Of a stretch of 64,000 nucleotides of DNA, positions 22,955-34,575 are shown piece after piece. Source of the DNA: Aotearoamyces nothofagi (lineage: Eukaryota > Ascomycota > Leotiomycetes > Leotiales > Tympanidaceae); NCBI GenBank assembly GCA_015345905.1, contig JADDTR010000011.1, positions 310,001 through 374,000 on the forward strand. The letters run 5' to 3'. Positions within the stretch are counted from its first letter, which is position 1, and every line of letters begins with the position of its first letter. Position numbers and translations under genes: made by a program. The notes beneath the pieces are model-generated. The model did no database searches, was not told the DNA's origin, and saw only the letters and a program-made list of their open reading frames with translations.

Positions 22955-23688
22955 ATTCAAAAAGCCTGGTGTATAGTAGTAGGAGTCGGGTTCTGGATGT
23001 TTGATCACGTAGGCAAAATGGGATAACGAGGGTGGGCTTTTGTATCTTCTATGCTCTCTGCTCTACTCGATACGTGACTTTACGTCCTACGGCGCTGCTT
23101 CGCTAGGAGCAGCCCTGGCACGGGTGCAAAGCATGCAGTGTAAACGTACAGGTGATAGCCATCGTGCGGTATTCCCGGACGGCAGAGCAGCCTGGTCGGG
23201 CAGGCCCCGGACAGCTCCTCTCCGTATGGGATAACCCCTGGCCGCCGTGATGCAGCTGCCTCGGTCATCGGCATCTTGATGTCCTCTCTGCCTACGGGGG
23301 GCTCCACGACGCTATTCCATTTCTGCATGGGGTTGACGATATATATGTACGACCGCGCGGGCGTCGCCGGGTCCATGCGTGCACCAGATATAAGTGAATG
23401 TCTGTAGACGTGTTGATAGGTAAGGGGGTTGTGGGTGACTTTGACTAGCGCACGCCTGGTATAACTGGCAGCAAGCTCCTTGCTGGTCTGCGCAGTTGAC
23501 CGAGAGACGGAGCGTGCAGGCCAGACTCCGCCAATAAAATGTGTCTGACGGTTTGTAGCATCCCATACGGGACATTGGCCAGTATTGGGATGAAACGCTT
23601 TGAGCAGCTCAACCTGGTTCAAGAGAGCTGCGATCCCCCCTCTATATCGCGCCATATCCGTGGCTTCTGCCTCGACAGCTTCTCCAAC
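22955..23688. other. Intergenic between gap and GLE1, no gene seen
   Basis: A 191-codon minus-strand frame at 23080-23655 lacks recognisable domains and does not join the GLE1 end. I see no supported gene. The GLE1 terminator should be near 23600. Confidence 0.45.
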
Positions 23689-25505
23689 TCATCCAAACCC
23701 TGCAAATCCGCTACTCCTTGACACCACTGGTGGTGTTAGCTTCAGCCCTACATCCTTATGCAGCTTGTCTCCCAGAACGCTCAACGCGCTTACTGCAGCG
23801 TGTTTTTCTAATGCGTGAGTGGGGAAATCGACCAAGGCAATCTGCAAGACGGCTCGTGCCGCATGACCGTAGAAATCCATGAATCTCTGTTCGTAATTTT
23901 CAATCAGCGCCTTGAGTACTGTGTATTGCGTAGAAGAGGCCTGTTCTGGCGGTGTGTTGATGATGCTGGCCATCGTTCTCCAGTAGTAGGTCGGCGGGAA
24001 CGGATTTTGGAATCTGGACTTGGAGAAGTTACGTAGCGCGATCGAAGCATATCCAGCCCCTAGACCCGTCATTCTCGTGTTGTGAATCTGGTCGTTGACC
24101 CAGCCTCCGCGGTCGTCTTTCCACCAGCCCAGTCGAGCTCGCCCCTCTTCTGTCTTTTCATTGCCACGAAGACCAAAGAGTACAGGGCATACCACGCGGA
24201 TTTTTGACATCAAGATATCAATGAGCGACCTCCCTCGCCAGCACAAATTCCCTTTCGCAAAGATGGAGACTGCTACGAGACCGATTGGGTCAGCAGCCTT
24301 TGGCGAAACACCAGCTTCGTCTATGAACTGTGCAATAATTGCCTTTGAAAATATGTTCAATAAGTAGATGTAGAGACTTGGTAACGTGTCGCCATTGTTC
24401 ATTGCACCTTCAACGGGATCTGGCTTCGAAAGCATGACCATGCTTGGATCTACCGGAGGGCTTGGAATCTCGTTCAGAGCAGCCATTAGTATGGTAGTTA
24501 TCTTTTCCATCTATATTATCCAGTCAATGGGTGCATACCGGATTGAACAAGGTAACTTACTTGGGTGCTGTTGGATCCACGGCCCTCTGTAAATTGCCCT
24601 ACAGATTTTCTGATCTCTCGTCGCATTTCTCCCATTTGCTTCTTCAGAGCTGGTATGTTTTTGGCCTCACCTAAGATGAATGCACGGAGCTGCTTTAAGC
24701 TCCGGTGTATTTCAACATATCTCTGTGCTCCGGGAAGAATGTATGAAGCAGTGTCGTGGGACACCATATGAGCTTGAGCATTCACGGGTTGTGCAGTCTG
24801 CAATTGGGATGTTCCATTACCATGGGAGGTTTCGAGTTGACGAGGTTCGGCAGCCGGTGCTTTGGTAGGAGGAGGAATTACCACTGCAGCAGGAGGGGTG
24901 TTTTGGCGCTGTGGTTGCTGAGGTATCTCGTTCTGCGGGGTACTTTGTGTTTGTCGCTCCTGCTGCATTTGTGATCGAATTGGGTCAACTGCTTCTAGCT
25001 TAGGTGGAGTTGGAGAAGGTGCTGAGGGAGGTGTTGGCTGCCGTGGCGGGGGAGTTGGTATAGGAATTTGCCTATTTTGCAGCTCGATAACTTGTGCAGC
25101 TAATCGTGCACGTTCGGCTTCAAGTCTCAACCGGTCAACCTCCTGCTGCGCAACCTGCTGAAGCTGAAAGCGGGCTTCCCTTAGCTCATTGTTCCTGTAC
25201 GCTCGAAGCGCTGAGTCTCTGACCCGTTGATGCTCAGCTTGCGCCGCGGCAAGCGCGTCTTGGTGGATGTCCTTAGCATTCGGCGATTCCCCGTTCAAAC
25301 TTGTCGAAGACATAAAGCCAGCCCCAAAAGGTGAGCTCGGAAGATCATCCCCCGAATATCTCTGGCCAACCATAGCTGCACTGGCGTTGCAGCCGAACAA
25401 TGTGAGCCGCGAGGTTGCGACGGCTGTTGATATCAAGACTTCAAGGATTCTTTGATCACTACATTGGGACAAAGAGTGGCAGAACGTTGGGCGGTGTATA
25501 TACAT
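23689..25505 (-). CDS. GLE1: mRNA export factor / nucleoporin GLE1
   Basis: Exons 25505-24561 and 24510-23689 (50 bp intron, phase 0) give 588 residues from the first ATG, or 544 from the ATG at 25373. The N-terminal third has a long coiled coil (DALAAAQAEHQRVRDSALRA through VDRLRLEAERARLAAQVIEL), then a Pro/Gln-rich linker, then the helical GLE1 domain. Recognisable in the last exon: MSKIRVVCPVLFGLRG, GLGAGYASIALRNFSKS and NPFPPTYYWRTMASIIN. GLE1 sits on the cytoplasmic face of the nuclear pore and, with inositol hexakisphosphate, activates the DEAD-box helicase Dbp5 for mRNA export. The first 44 codons look unlike protein, so the inner ATG or an upstream exon is more likely the true start. 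Divergent from SSD1 across 300 bp. Confidence 0.9.
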
Positions 25506-25807
25506 GTGTCTGAACGTGCCGTCGGGTATCTGTCACGTGGTCTGCATCATCAATTGTCTCCTGCAGCTTGGAGCTAGGCCCGATGTTTCGCGAAACGTAA
25601 AGGTAGGCAGGAGCGATTCCATCGTGTTCACCAGTTTCAAACATCTTCTCTATCTTACATCTAAACAACACCTCGAACCTCGAGTCACTCCTTCAAAACA
25701 ACAATCCCTTTCCATCCCTCTTTTATGCGGTTGTTCCTAAATTCCTCAGCCTTCACTATATCACACACCTGAACATAAGTCAAGTCGCACTCAACGTGCA
25801 CTCCATC
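25506..25807. promoter_or_regulatory. Compact bidirectional promoter, GLE1 / SSD1
   Basis: Only about 300 bp (435 bp if GLE1 starts at 25373) separate divergent ATGs of two RNA-metabolism genes. The SSD1-proximal half is pyrimidine-rich, a usual fungal core-promoter feature. Confidence 0.6.
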
Positions 25808-28800
25808 ATGGAGCACCAGCAGCAGCAACCGCAGCAGCCGCAGCAGCAGCAGCCAAGTGGCGTCCTTGGCCCAACCGGACGCAGACTACATATTGCACAT
25901 CGCAGGAGCCCTTCCGAGTTAACACCTCTAATGAGCATGTTCTCGTCTCCCGGTAGTAAGTCGTTTGAAATACCTCGTATTAGCGAGCATGTGGCAGCCG
26001 TCATCACCGGAAACAATGCATCACCTTCAATATGCTGATATTTGATTGATTTAGTGGAACAACTTGCCATTCAACAACAAATCGAACTGTTACAACAGCA
26101 GCAGCAGCAGATACAAGCTACGCACCAGCAATATGTTCAGATGGGAATGATCCCGCCTACTCAACACTTGGCACCCGGCGGTTCATTTAACCCCCTGCAG
26201 CAGCAAATGGCAAATATGCCTCCTCAGAATGGGTTCCAGTTTCCCAATCAGCTGCAGCAGCAACAGATGAATGCTCCCATGGGTGCTCCAACGCAGCCAT
26301 TGTCACATCGCCGCAATCAATCGGCACTACCAAATATGGGAATGGGCCCTCCGCCTGCTCCTTCATCTGGGACATCTGGCTCAGCCTTTGGTGACTTTAA
26401 CCAAGGTGGAGGGCAGGGACGGGAGAATACACCTACACGCGGGGGCCGTGGTGGAGGGCCTCCGGGTGGTGGCCATCAGCGCCGTCACTCTCTTGCCTTG
26501 CCCGAGGCTAAGAAAGCAGCTGAGCTCGCTCAGCAGAAACGAACCACAACTGGATTTCAATTCCCAATACCTGGTGCAGCTGCTGCATCTACAAACAGTG
26601 ACACTCCTGCCGGAGATGATCAGGCTTCGGCTCCCACGGTAAATCTTCCTGTGCCAACTCTCAGCGTCCGAGGAGGTCGCGGTGCGAGTCATGGTAGGAG
26701 TCAAAGTATGGCAGTAGGTGCCAATGGCCGCGGATCTTCATCGATGCGTGGTGGTGGAGCCTTCCAATTTCCTCCACCTATGGCTACCAGTGATGCTGGA
26801 GCAAGCGGCCAAGGAAATGACTTTCAACGCCGAGGAAGCTCCACAGGCCATGCTCGGAATTCCTCCCGAAACTTTGAAGGTAACTGGCGTAATCAGCCGC
26901 AACAAAACCAAGGTCAGCAGCAAGACCAGCAACAAATCGGAAATTTCAACCAAGGTGGCCAACAGTCTGGCTCCTTTCAGCCCGGTCATCGTAACCGTGG
27001 GTCTGTTAACCAGTCCATGGGGTCGATTGGATCTTTCCAGTATGGCGGGCAACCGCAACTGCTGCAGCTTCCCCAAGGGCAGATGGCTCTCGTCCAGCAA
27101 CCTATGTATGGTGGACAACAATTAAACCCATTGCAAATGAACCAACTCCAGGCTCTCCAGGCTGCCCAAATGAACGGTCAGCACATGGTTGGTTTACAAG
27201 GCAGCCAGTATGCTCAACCTCAGCTCTCTGCACAACAGCAGCAGCAGCAGCAGCGCAAGACTCTCTTTACCCCTTACCTTCCACAAGCCACACTACCAGC
27301 TTTACTTGGTGACGGTCAACTTGTCTCTGGTATTTTAAGAGTCAACAAGAAGAACCGTAGTGATGCATACGTATCAACTCAAGATGGTCTTTTAGATGCA
27401 GATATTTTTATTTGCGGCAGTAAGGACCGCAATAGGGCCCTAGAAGGGGATCTCGTGGCTGTAGAGCTGCTAGATGTTGATGAAGTGTGGGGTCAGAAAA
27501 GAGAGAAAGAGGAAAAGAAGAAGCGTAAGGATATTACGGATACCCGGACGGGCGGTGCGAGCAATGGTAACTCCCATCGTGATACTTCCACAAACGGCGA
27601 TGATGGGGCAAGCGCGAACGAAGGTGGCCTCAGACGAAGAGGTAGCTTACGGCAACGCCCAACACAGAAAAAGAATGACGATGTCGAGGTGGAAGGACAA
27701 AGTCTCCTACTCGTCGAGGAAGAGGAGGTCAACGATGAGCAGAAGCCTCTCTACGCTGGTCACATAGTTGCTGTTATTGAGCGTGTAGCTGGTCAGATGT
27801 TCTCTGGCACTCTCGGACTCCTCCGTCCTTCCAGTCAAGCGACGAAGGAAAAGCAAGAAGCCGAGCGGCAGGCTCGGGATGGCAACTCTGGTCGCCATCA
27901 AGAGAATCGCCAGCAAGACAAGCCAAAGATTGTCTGGTTCAAGCCGACTGATAAGCGTGTCCCACTGATTGCTATCCCCACCGAACAAGCTCCCCGTGAT
28001 TTTGTGGAGAAGCACCAAGATTACGCTGATCGCATATTTGTTGCCTGTATTAAGCGATGGCCAATCACATCCCTGCATCCATTCGGTACCCTTGTTGAGC
28101 AGCTTGGAAAGATGGGTGAACTTAAAGTTGAGACTGATGCTCTCTTGAGAGACAATAATTTTGCTTCTGATGAGTTTTCCGACGCTGTTATTCGAAGCGT
28201 TGGTCTCGATGACTGGTCTTTTGCGAAGGAGGATGAGGCTTCTATTGCTGCTCGTCGTGATTTCCGTGACAAGAAGGCCTTCACCATTGATCCTAACGGC
28301 GCGAATGAGCTTGACGATGCCATACACGTTTCGACTGATGCAGATGGCAAGATTGAGATCGGAATTCACATTGCTGACGTTGCTCATTTCATCAAGGCTA
28401 ACTCACTCGTTGACCGTGAGGCAAAGAAACGGGGCACCGGTGTCTATTTGATGAACAGATCATGTAACATGCTTCCCCCAAAGCTTTCTACGGATATTTG
28501 CTCCTTGATTCCTGGTCAAGAGAGACTTACAGTCAGCGTGGTCTTCAAGGTAAATGCGCATACCGGAGCTATAGCAGAGGATGATATCTGGATCGGCAAA
28601 GGCATTATCAAAAGTGTTGGCAAACTGTCATATCGTGAAGTGGACGCTGTGCTCGAAGGACAGAGCAATGTACAACTTGAAGGTACAGAGGTCAAAGACA
28701 TTCAAATATTGCAGGTCAGTTGCCTTCCAATCTCTCGTATTCATCCATGCACTAACAATATAATTAGGCTGTTGCACAAAAGTTCCGAGAAGCACGCCTC

Positions 28801-30214
28801 GGCTCTGATGGGGAGACTATTGCGCCCTTGAGGCTTTTGTATCAGTTGGATGATGAAAACGTTCCTGTGGAGCACAACATCTTTGACTCCACACCATCGC
28901 ACGAGCTTATTGAGGAACTGATGCACAAGGCCAACTTCTATGTGGCACAAAAGATTGCACAGGGATTACCCGAGAAGGCGCTTCTACGTCGACAAGGTCC
29001 CCCTAACCCTCGACGCTTACAGACCTTTGCCGATCGTATGAACAGGATCGGCTACGAGATTGATACTACAAGCAGTGGAACCCTGCAAAATAGCCTCTTC
29101 AAAGTTGACGATTCTGATATCCGAAAGGGTATGGAAACATTGTTAGTGAAGGCTATGCACCGCGCAAAGTACTACATTGCTGGCAAGACACCTGCACATC
29201 TACATCCTCACTATGCTCTCAACCTCCCTATCTACACCCACTTCACAAATCCATCTCGACGCTATGCCGACCTTGTCGTGCATCGCCAACTTGAGGCAGT
29301 CCTTTCCGAGGGTAAGATTGAATATACGGAAGATATCGATGCTCTTGTGAAGACGACTGAAGCTTGCAATACCAAGAAGGATTCTGCTCAGAATGCCCAA
29401 GAACAGAGTGTCCATATTGAATCATGCAGAATAATGGACAAGAAGCGCGAAGACTTGGGGGAGGATCTTATCAGCGAAGGTATCGTTGTTTGTGTGTACG
29501 AGTCGGCTTTTGATGTCTTGATTCCAGAATATGGTTTCGAAAAGCGTGTGCACTGCGATCAGCTTCCGCTGAAGAAGGCTGAATTCCGTAAGAATGAGCG
29601 TGTTTTGGAGCTCTACTGGGAGAAGGGTGTGCCATCTTCTGCATATGTTCCGGAGGATGAGCGACCAAAAGCCGGTGCTTCTCAACGTCATGCCAATGCT
29701 AGTGTAGCTGCGCGTGAGGCCGCTGTCGCAGAGCGAGCCCGGAAGGATCGCGAAGAAGCACAACGAAAGCAGATGGAGACAGGGACCATATCTACTGATG
29801 ATGTTGATGCTCTATTCGATGATGACGATGATAACTCGGACCTCACTGAAAGTCTAGCAGGAGTGTCCCTAGCAGAGCGACCGACCCAAAGTGTGCCACC
29901 TTCGCCAACGAAGAACTCTTTAACCGCTGCTGGTAACCTTCATCGTACTAGATCTGACTCAAAGGTCCCCATTGCGGAGTCAGCTCCTGCTAAGCTTACC
30001 AATAAGGAGAAGTATCTAAAGCTTTTCAGTCTTAGAGAGGAGGGTGGCGAATATATTCAGGATGTCACAGAGATGACGAGAGTCCCAGTCATTCTAAAGA
30101 CAGACCTCTCCAAGAGCCCTCCGTGAGTAAAACATCATCCAATTTTAATATTACCTGCTAATCCATGCCTGTAGTTGCCTTACTATTCGCTCTCTCAACC
30201 CCTACGCTCTTTAA
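25808..30214 (+). CDS. SSD1: Ssd1-type RNA-binding protein (RNB-fold pseudonuclease)
   Basis: Exons 25808-25955, 26055-28714, 28768-30122 and a tiny last exon 30175-30214 give 1400 residues. The last exon replaces an early stop in the unspliced frame and restores a C-terminus CLTIRSLNPYAL, which I recall as conserved in filamentous fungi. N-terminus is Gln-rich and disordered with RRSPSELTPLM, a likely kinase-substrate motif, and Gly/Arg patches. From about residue 430 come cold-shock-like OB folds (YLPQATLPALLGDGQLVSGI), then the RNB domain with FTIDPNGANELDDAIHVS. Compared with active RNase II enzymes, one of the four acidic residues reads as Glu, in line with Ssd1 being a translational repressor, not a nuclease. 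Known role in yeast: it binds cell-wall mRNAs and is regulated by the Cbk1 kinase. Confidence 0.95.
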
Positions 30215-30869
30215 TGGGCCATCCATAGAAAAAGTATCGATTTATCCAGCCATAAATATCCGAATTCGTGCTGAGTTCTCATGCGAATTCACCACCACGA
30301 TCTTACGATCTCACGATCGATTAAAATGTTTGATTTCTTTTGTTGCAGCTGAAAATATCATTTCCAATCGGCCTCGATAGTTGCTCGAAGTGGCCCACTT
30401 TATTGAGAAATCGATATTGTGGAACACGGGGGGTCTGGTTGGTAATGCTAGAATACAAGTATGATTAGAAGCATAGGAGGAAAGTTGTGAATGTTAGCAA
30501 AAAGATGGATTTACGGCGACGATTCATCAGACGATACTTTATGTGGTCTCTCGCCTTTAGCGCTGTGCATATGTAGCTAAAGTTATTCTATTCCTTATTC
30601 TCGAACCGATGGTAGTCACGCTGGATCGTGATGAACGCATGAAATAAACTGGCATGAGTGTGGGCCATCTTCTGTTAGACCTGTTAAGAGAGCCCCGAGA
30701 TGGGTGAAATGCGTCCTAAGAAGCAGGGTCATACTGGTAGGTTAGGCAGTAGTGGCCGCTTCCAGTAGAGTAAATCTTACAGATCCAAGTGCACAAGGAC
30801 TGTGGCTGTTTCAACATGATGCAATTCAGCTCTACTTATACCCCTCACCCATCTCCTCCCGCTTCTGCT
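30215..30869. other. Convergent 3' intergenic region, SSD1 / DHODH-like
   Basis: AT-rich 655 bp between two convergent stops. No gene or repeat recognised. Presumably holds both polyadenylation regions. Confidence 0.55.
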
Positions 30870-31952
30870 CTACACCTCGGCCGCTTGATGATCTTGGATA
30901 TCGCGGCTGATCTGCTCAAAGACGCCCACTCCTCTGCTCCCCAACGCTGTCGCGAGTGCAACGGCGTCGGCACCCACGGTCCTCATGCGCCTGTACCCGT
31001 CCCCGTCGCTCACGCCGCCAACGCCGATGATTCTGATGCGCCGGAGATCCTCCTGGTCACAGGCATCCAGCATCTTCCGTATGGTGCTCACGTTCCCCAA
31101 GGCCAGAGGATGCAGCGCGCTCCCCGCCATGCCGCCGATGCCGTCCCCGGCGGCACTGCCCAGGGCGGGGAGGGCGCCGGGCTGGTCCAGCACCAGGCAC
31201 GAGCCGAGCGTGTTGGTGGCGGTGATGAAGCTGACGGGGCAGCCGCCGGGGAGCGAGGAGGAGGCCTGCAGGGCCGCGATCAGCGAGGCGAACTGTCCCT
31301 GGTGGGTGTACGGCGGGGTCTTGATGCCGACGTGGATGCGCGCGTCCTGCTGGGCGTCGATGGCGGCGCCGAGGGCCGCGAGGTACGCCGACAGGCCGGC
31401 GGCCGAGTACGCGGGCGGCGGCTTGGACGGGATGTTCGGGCAGCTGAGGTTGACCTCCATCGCGAGGCTCAGCGCCGCCGGGGCGCGGGACCGGGCCGCG
31501 CAGATCCGCCGGTAGCAGGCCGAGACGTCGCGCGCGGAGCCGCTGACGGAGACGATGATGGGCTTGTCGAGACGGGGCGCGAAGCCGGCGAGGCCGCCGC
31601 GTGCGGCGCTGGTCACGGCGTCGAGGTAGGCGCCCAGCGGGGTGGGAGAGTAGCCCAGGGTGTTGAGGGACGACGAGTCGGAGGCGCGGACTGCCGCGGA
31701 GGCGCCGCCTGGGGCAGAGGGGTGCTGGGTCGGGAGGGGGGAGGTGGCGGCGCCTGCCGCGGGCGAGAAGAAGGTGTACTGGTGGGCTGACGGGTCGTGA
31801 GGGAAGCCGTCGAGGAGAGAGGTGCGCACGGTGACGGCGCCCGTGTGAGGGCAGCTGTAGAGGGCCTGGAGGTCGGCGAGGGTGGTGGCCCACGGGCAGG
31901 CGGAGTTGAGCAGAGGAGGAGAGATGGTGAAGGGGGCGAGGGGGGGCGGCAT
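30870..31952 (-). CDS. Class-1-type dihydroorotate dehydrogenase-like flavoprotein
   Basis: Single frame, 360 residues from the ATG at 31952. FMN-barrel signatures: MEVNLSCPNIPSKPP (the class-1A loop carrying the catalytic Cys), VGIKTPPYTHQGQF, FITATNTLGSCLVLD, GGMAGSALHPLALGN and IRIIGVGGVSDGDGYRRM. This fits cytosolic, fumarate-type DHODH (yeast URA1-like) and not the membrane-bound class 2 enzyme, which has an N-terminal mitochondrial and membrane segment not seen here. Role: oxidation of dihydroorotate to orotate or a related dihydropyrimidine reaction. Many filamentous fungi keep such a paralog besides the mitochondrial enzyme, so it may not be the main pyrimidine-synthesis enzyme. Third positions are almost saturated with G/C except in the last 70 codons. 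Divergent from an aldo/keto reductase. Confidence 0.88.
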   Translation of the reverse strand: MPPPLAPFTISPPLLNSACPWATTLADLQALYSCPHTGAVTVRTSLLDGFPHDPSAHQYTFFSPAAGAATSPLPTQHPSAPGGASAAVRASDSSSLNTLGYSPTPLGAYLDAVTSAARGGLAGFAPRLDKPIIVSVSGSARDVSACYRRICAARSRAPAALSLAMEVNLSCPNIPSKPPPAYSAAGLSAYLAALGAAIDAQQDARIHVGIKTPPYTHQGQFASLIAALQASSSLPGGCPVSFITATNTLGSCLVLDQPGALPALGSAAGDGIGGMAGSALHPLALGNVSTIRKMLDACDQEDLRRIRIIGVGGVSDGDGYRRMRTVGADAVALATALGSRGVGVFEQISRDIQDHQAAEV

Positions 31953-32619
31953 CCCGAGCGGCGAGGCGGGTTCCTGTCTTGCTCTGATGCTGTTCTTGCT
32001 CGAGGGATTCCTGGGTCCCGGCTCAGCCGTTGAGGACGGAGGTCGTAGATGGTCCTGCCAGCCCTAGTATACCAGGCCTGGTAGTGCTCCAGATGATGCT
32101 CCAGACGATGCTCCAGATGAAGCTTCAGCATAGGAGGATCTGGAGAGCCTCCAGAGCTTCACGGCGGCTGATAAGAGATAAGAGCTCCCTAGCGCCCGTC
32201 AGGCATCCATCACGTGACACCGGCCCCTCGATCGCAGATTTTATTTTCTTATGCAACACCATCAGCAATTGAATTGGGGATAACAAGGCACAGGGGGCCT
32301 CTTATCTTTTTTTCCTGCAGGGAAGCCCCTCTCCGAATGCATGGCCCATCCATCCCTTCCACCTCAGCGTGCCCCGTCGAGATCTGCAGGCGATATCGGG
32401 CTGCCGCCATGCAGTGCTACAATGCACAAAATGCTTAATTAAAACAACAATGGGCGCACGTCATTGTGGGATCGGTAATGCCGCGCGTCACCGCCCGCCG
32501 CGGGCCCGTATCGGGGAATCCTGCACGGCTAGGTCGTGGAGAGCGAGGCGACGACGTTCGGTTCCTGCTGCGGATCCTCGTCGCCGCATCGCATCACATC
32601 CAAATCTTGTGCAGCGCAG
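31953..32619. promoter_or_regulatory. Divergent promoter with GATA sites, DHODH-like / aldo-keto reductase
   Basis: 667 bp between divergent ATGs. Two GATAAG words 7 bp apart at 32170-32175 and 32177-32182, and a third in reverse (CTTATC) at 32302-32307, match the HGATAR target of AreA-type nitrogen GATA factors. Three imperfect 12 bp units GCTCCAGATGAT lie at about 32088-32126. Confidence 0.45.
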
Positions 32620-33571
32620 ATGTCTTCGCCGTCGACTCTCTCGCTTGCAGGCAGGGTGAAGCTGAACAATGGCGTCCTCATGCCGCGCGTGCACCTGGGC
32701 GTCTACATGACGTCGGGGAAGGAGTGCGAGGCTGCGGTGCGGACAGCCTTGGCGGCCGGCTACCGCGCCGTCGACAGCGCCGAGTGGTACGCCAACGAGC
32801 GCGAGGTTGGGGATGCGATTCGGGGCTTCCTGACGTCGGCGGATAACAGAGGTGGCTTGGGGAGGGAGGATCTGTGGTTCACGACCAAGCTGAAGGCGAA
32901 TACTACGTATGACGCGGCGAGGAGGGCCATCAAGAGGAGCATACAGCAGAGCGGGCTGGGCTATCTGGATCTTTATTTGCTGCACAGTCCGTACGGGAGC
33001 AGGGAGGGCCGGCTTGAGAGCTGGAGAGCAGTGGAGGATGCCGTGCGGGAGGGAGAGGTCAGGGCTGGGGGGGTGAGCAATTACGGGGTGAAGCATGTAA
33101 GTCCATCCCGGTGATGGAGTACGCGCTGTATCGCAGCGGGGCACACATAGCCACGGGCTGACATGCGGCACACGTCAATAGCTGCAAGAGCTTCTCGACT
33201 CCAAGCCGCGCATCATGCCGGCGGTGAACCAGGTCGAGGTGCACCCGTTCAACACCAGGACAGACATCACGTCCTTCTGCCAGCAGCACGGCATCGTGGT
33301 CGAGGCCTACGCGCCGCTGGCGAGGGCGCTGCGCATGAGGCACGCCAAGGTCGTCGAGCTGTCGCAGAAGTACTCGGCCACGCCCGCGCAGCTGCTGATC
33401 CGGTGGTCGCTGCAGCACGGGTACGTGCCGCTGCCCAAGAGCGTCACCAAGGAGAGGATCGTCTCCAACGGCGAGGTCGGCGGCTTCGAGATTGACGCGG
33501 CGGACATGCAGGCGCTGGACGGGCTGGACGAGTATCTGGTCACGGACTGGGATCCCACCAACGCCGACTAG
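32620..33571 (+). CDS. Aldo/keto reductase
   Basis: Exons 32620-33096 and 33182-33571 (85 bp intron, phase 0) give 288 residues. The catalytic tetrad is visible: Asp in [11 protein letters not shown], Tyr in the same motif, Lys in LWFTTKLK, His in LYLLHSPYG. Also [21 protein letters not shown] and the nicotinamide-cofactor loop [11 protein letters not shown]. It reduces aldehydes or ketones with NADPH; the substrate is unknown. The YANE tetrad context and length are those of AKR3/AKR5-like fungal enzymes. An upstream in-frame ATG at 32536 would add 28 residues of no family character, so 32620 is preferred. GC-rich at third positions, more so in exon 2. Divergent from the DHODH-like gene with shared GATA sites. 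Confidence 0.92.
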
Positions 33572-33582
33572 GAGAGGGATGT

Positions 33583-33609
33583 AGGAGGGAGGGAGGGAGG
33601 GAGGGAGGA
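33583..33609. repeat. (GAGG)n tetranucleotide repeat
   Basis: About six tandem GAGG units just after the aldo/keto reductase stop. Confidence 0.95.
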
Positions 33610-34534
33610 TTGAGAGTCAGGCACTTGGGAGTCGGGCACTTGGGAGTCAGGTACCTTTGGCACGAAGATAGAAACAGAGACGCTGGCATGGCTGGGCAGT
33701 CGAAGCCCGGCCGGCGTCTCCGGCACAGGTCTCCGGCAAGCTATCGGTCAGGTGCACGCTGCTTGTGTAGATATCTTGGGGATGGTTGAATGAATGAGTC
33801 GATGAGACAATGCGCGTTGCAGCCCGCCATGCCTGCCGTGCCTGCCCAGACAAGCAGGAGAGGCGCTGTGCGGTGGTGAAGCTGCACCCTTGGCCCTCCG
33901 GTCTTCGGTCCCCCAGGCTCCAGCATGTGCAAGCCAGGCAAGGTAGGCAAGGCGCCCCCAAGCATCCACGGGCACGCACGCGCTCCCGGGCGTACCTGGA
34001 TCCCAAGGCGCCCCTCCCTGTTCTCCGACCGCGCACGCTTCCGGCTAGGCTGGCAGCGGCGGCCGGCCAGGTCGGCAGCAGGCAGGCCAGGCCGGCATCA
34101 CGTGTAGAGTGCCGCGCTAGCGGTCCTAGCGGTCCTAGCGGCTGGCCGGGGGGCTGGCCGGGACGCCGATTGGCCGGGGACGGGCACGGCAGACGAGGCT
34201 GCGCTGCGCAGGATCTGCTCTATCAGAGTCTGACAGGAGAAAACTTCAAACTTCCTCCAGGGGGGGAGGGGAGGGGAGGCTGTTGCGATGTCGGAGAGCG
34301 GGAGAGAGAGGTGGGAGAGCGGGAGGTGGTAGAGGTGGGAAGGGGAGGTGGTAAGGGCAGCAGGGCAGCAGGGCCTGACACATAATCCCGAAGCTCGCGT
34401 GATGCGAGAGATGGCCAGGGCAGACAGGGACAGACCCTCCGCTGCCGCGCGGAAGATCTCGCGTCCCGCGCGCCCGGTAGGCGATGCCAGTGTACAGCGA
34501 TGCGGGCAGGGCAGGGGAGGCAGATGCCGCGCTT

Positions 34535-34575
34535 GTAGAAGAGAGAGAGAGGCAGAGAGAGAGGCAGAGAGAGGA
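34535..34575. repeat. (GA)n / GAGGCA repeat
   Basis: Interrupted GA dinucleotide tract with GAGGCA insertions; a second purer GA tract lies at 34769-34803. Confidence 0.9.

Noticed and set aside
23080-23655. 191-codon minus-strand frame after the assembly gap
   Set aside because: No domain, no continuation by splicing into GLE1, composition unlike neighbouring genes.
30789-31790. 333-codon plus-strand frame antisense to the DHODH-like gene
   Set aside because: Gly/Arg/Ala-rich shadow of a GC-rich gene, no recognisable motif.
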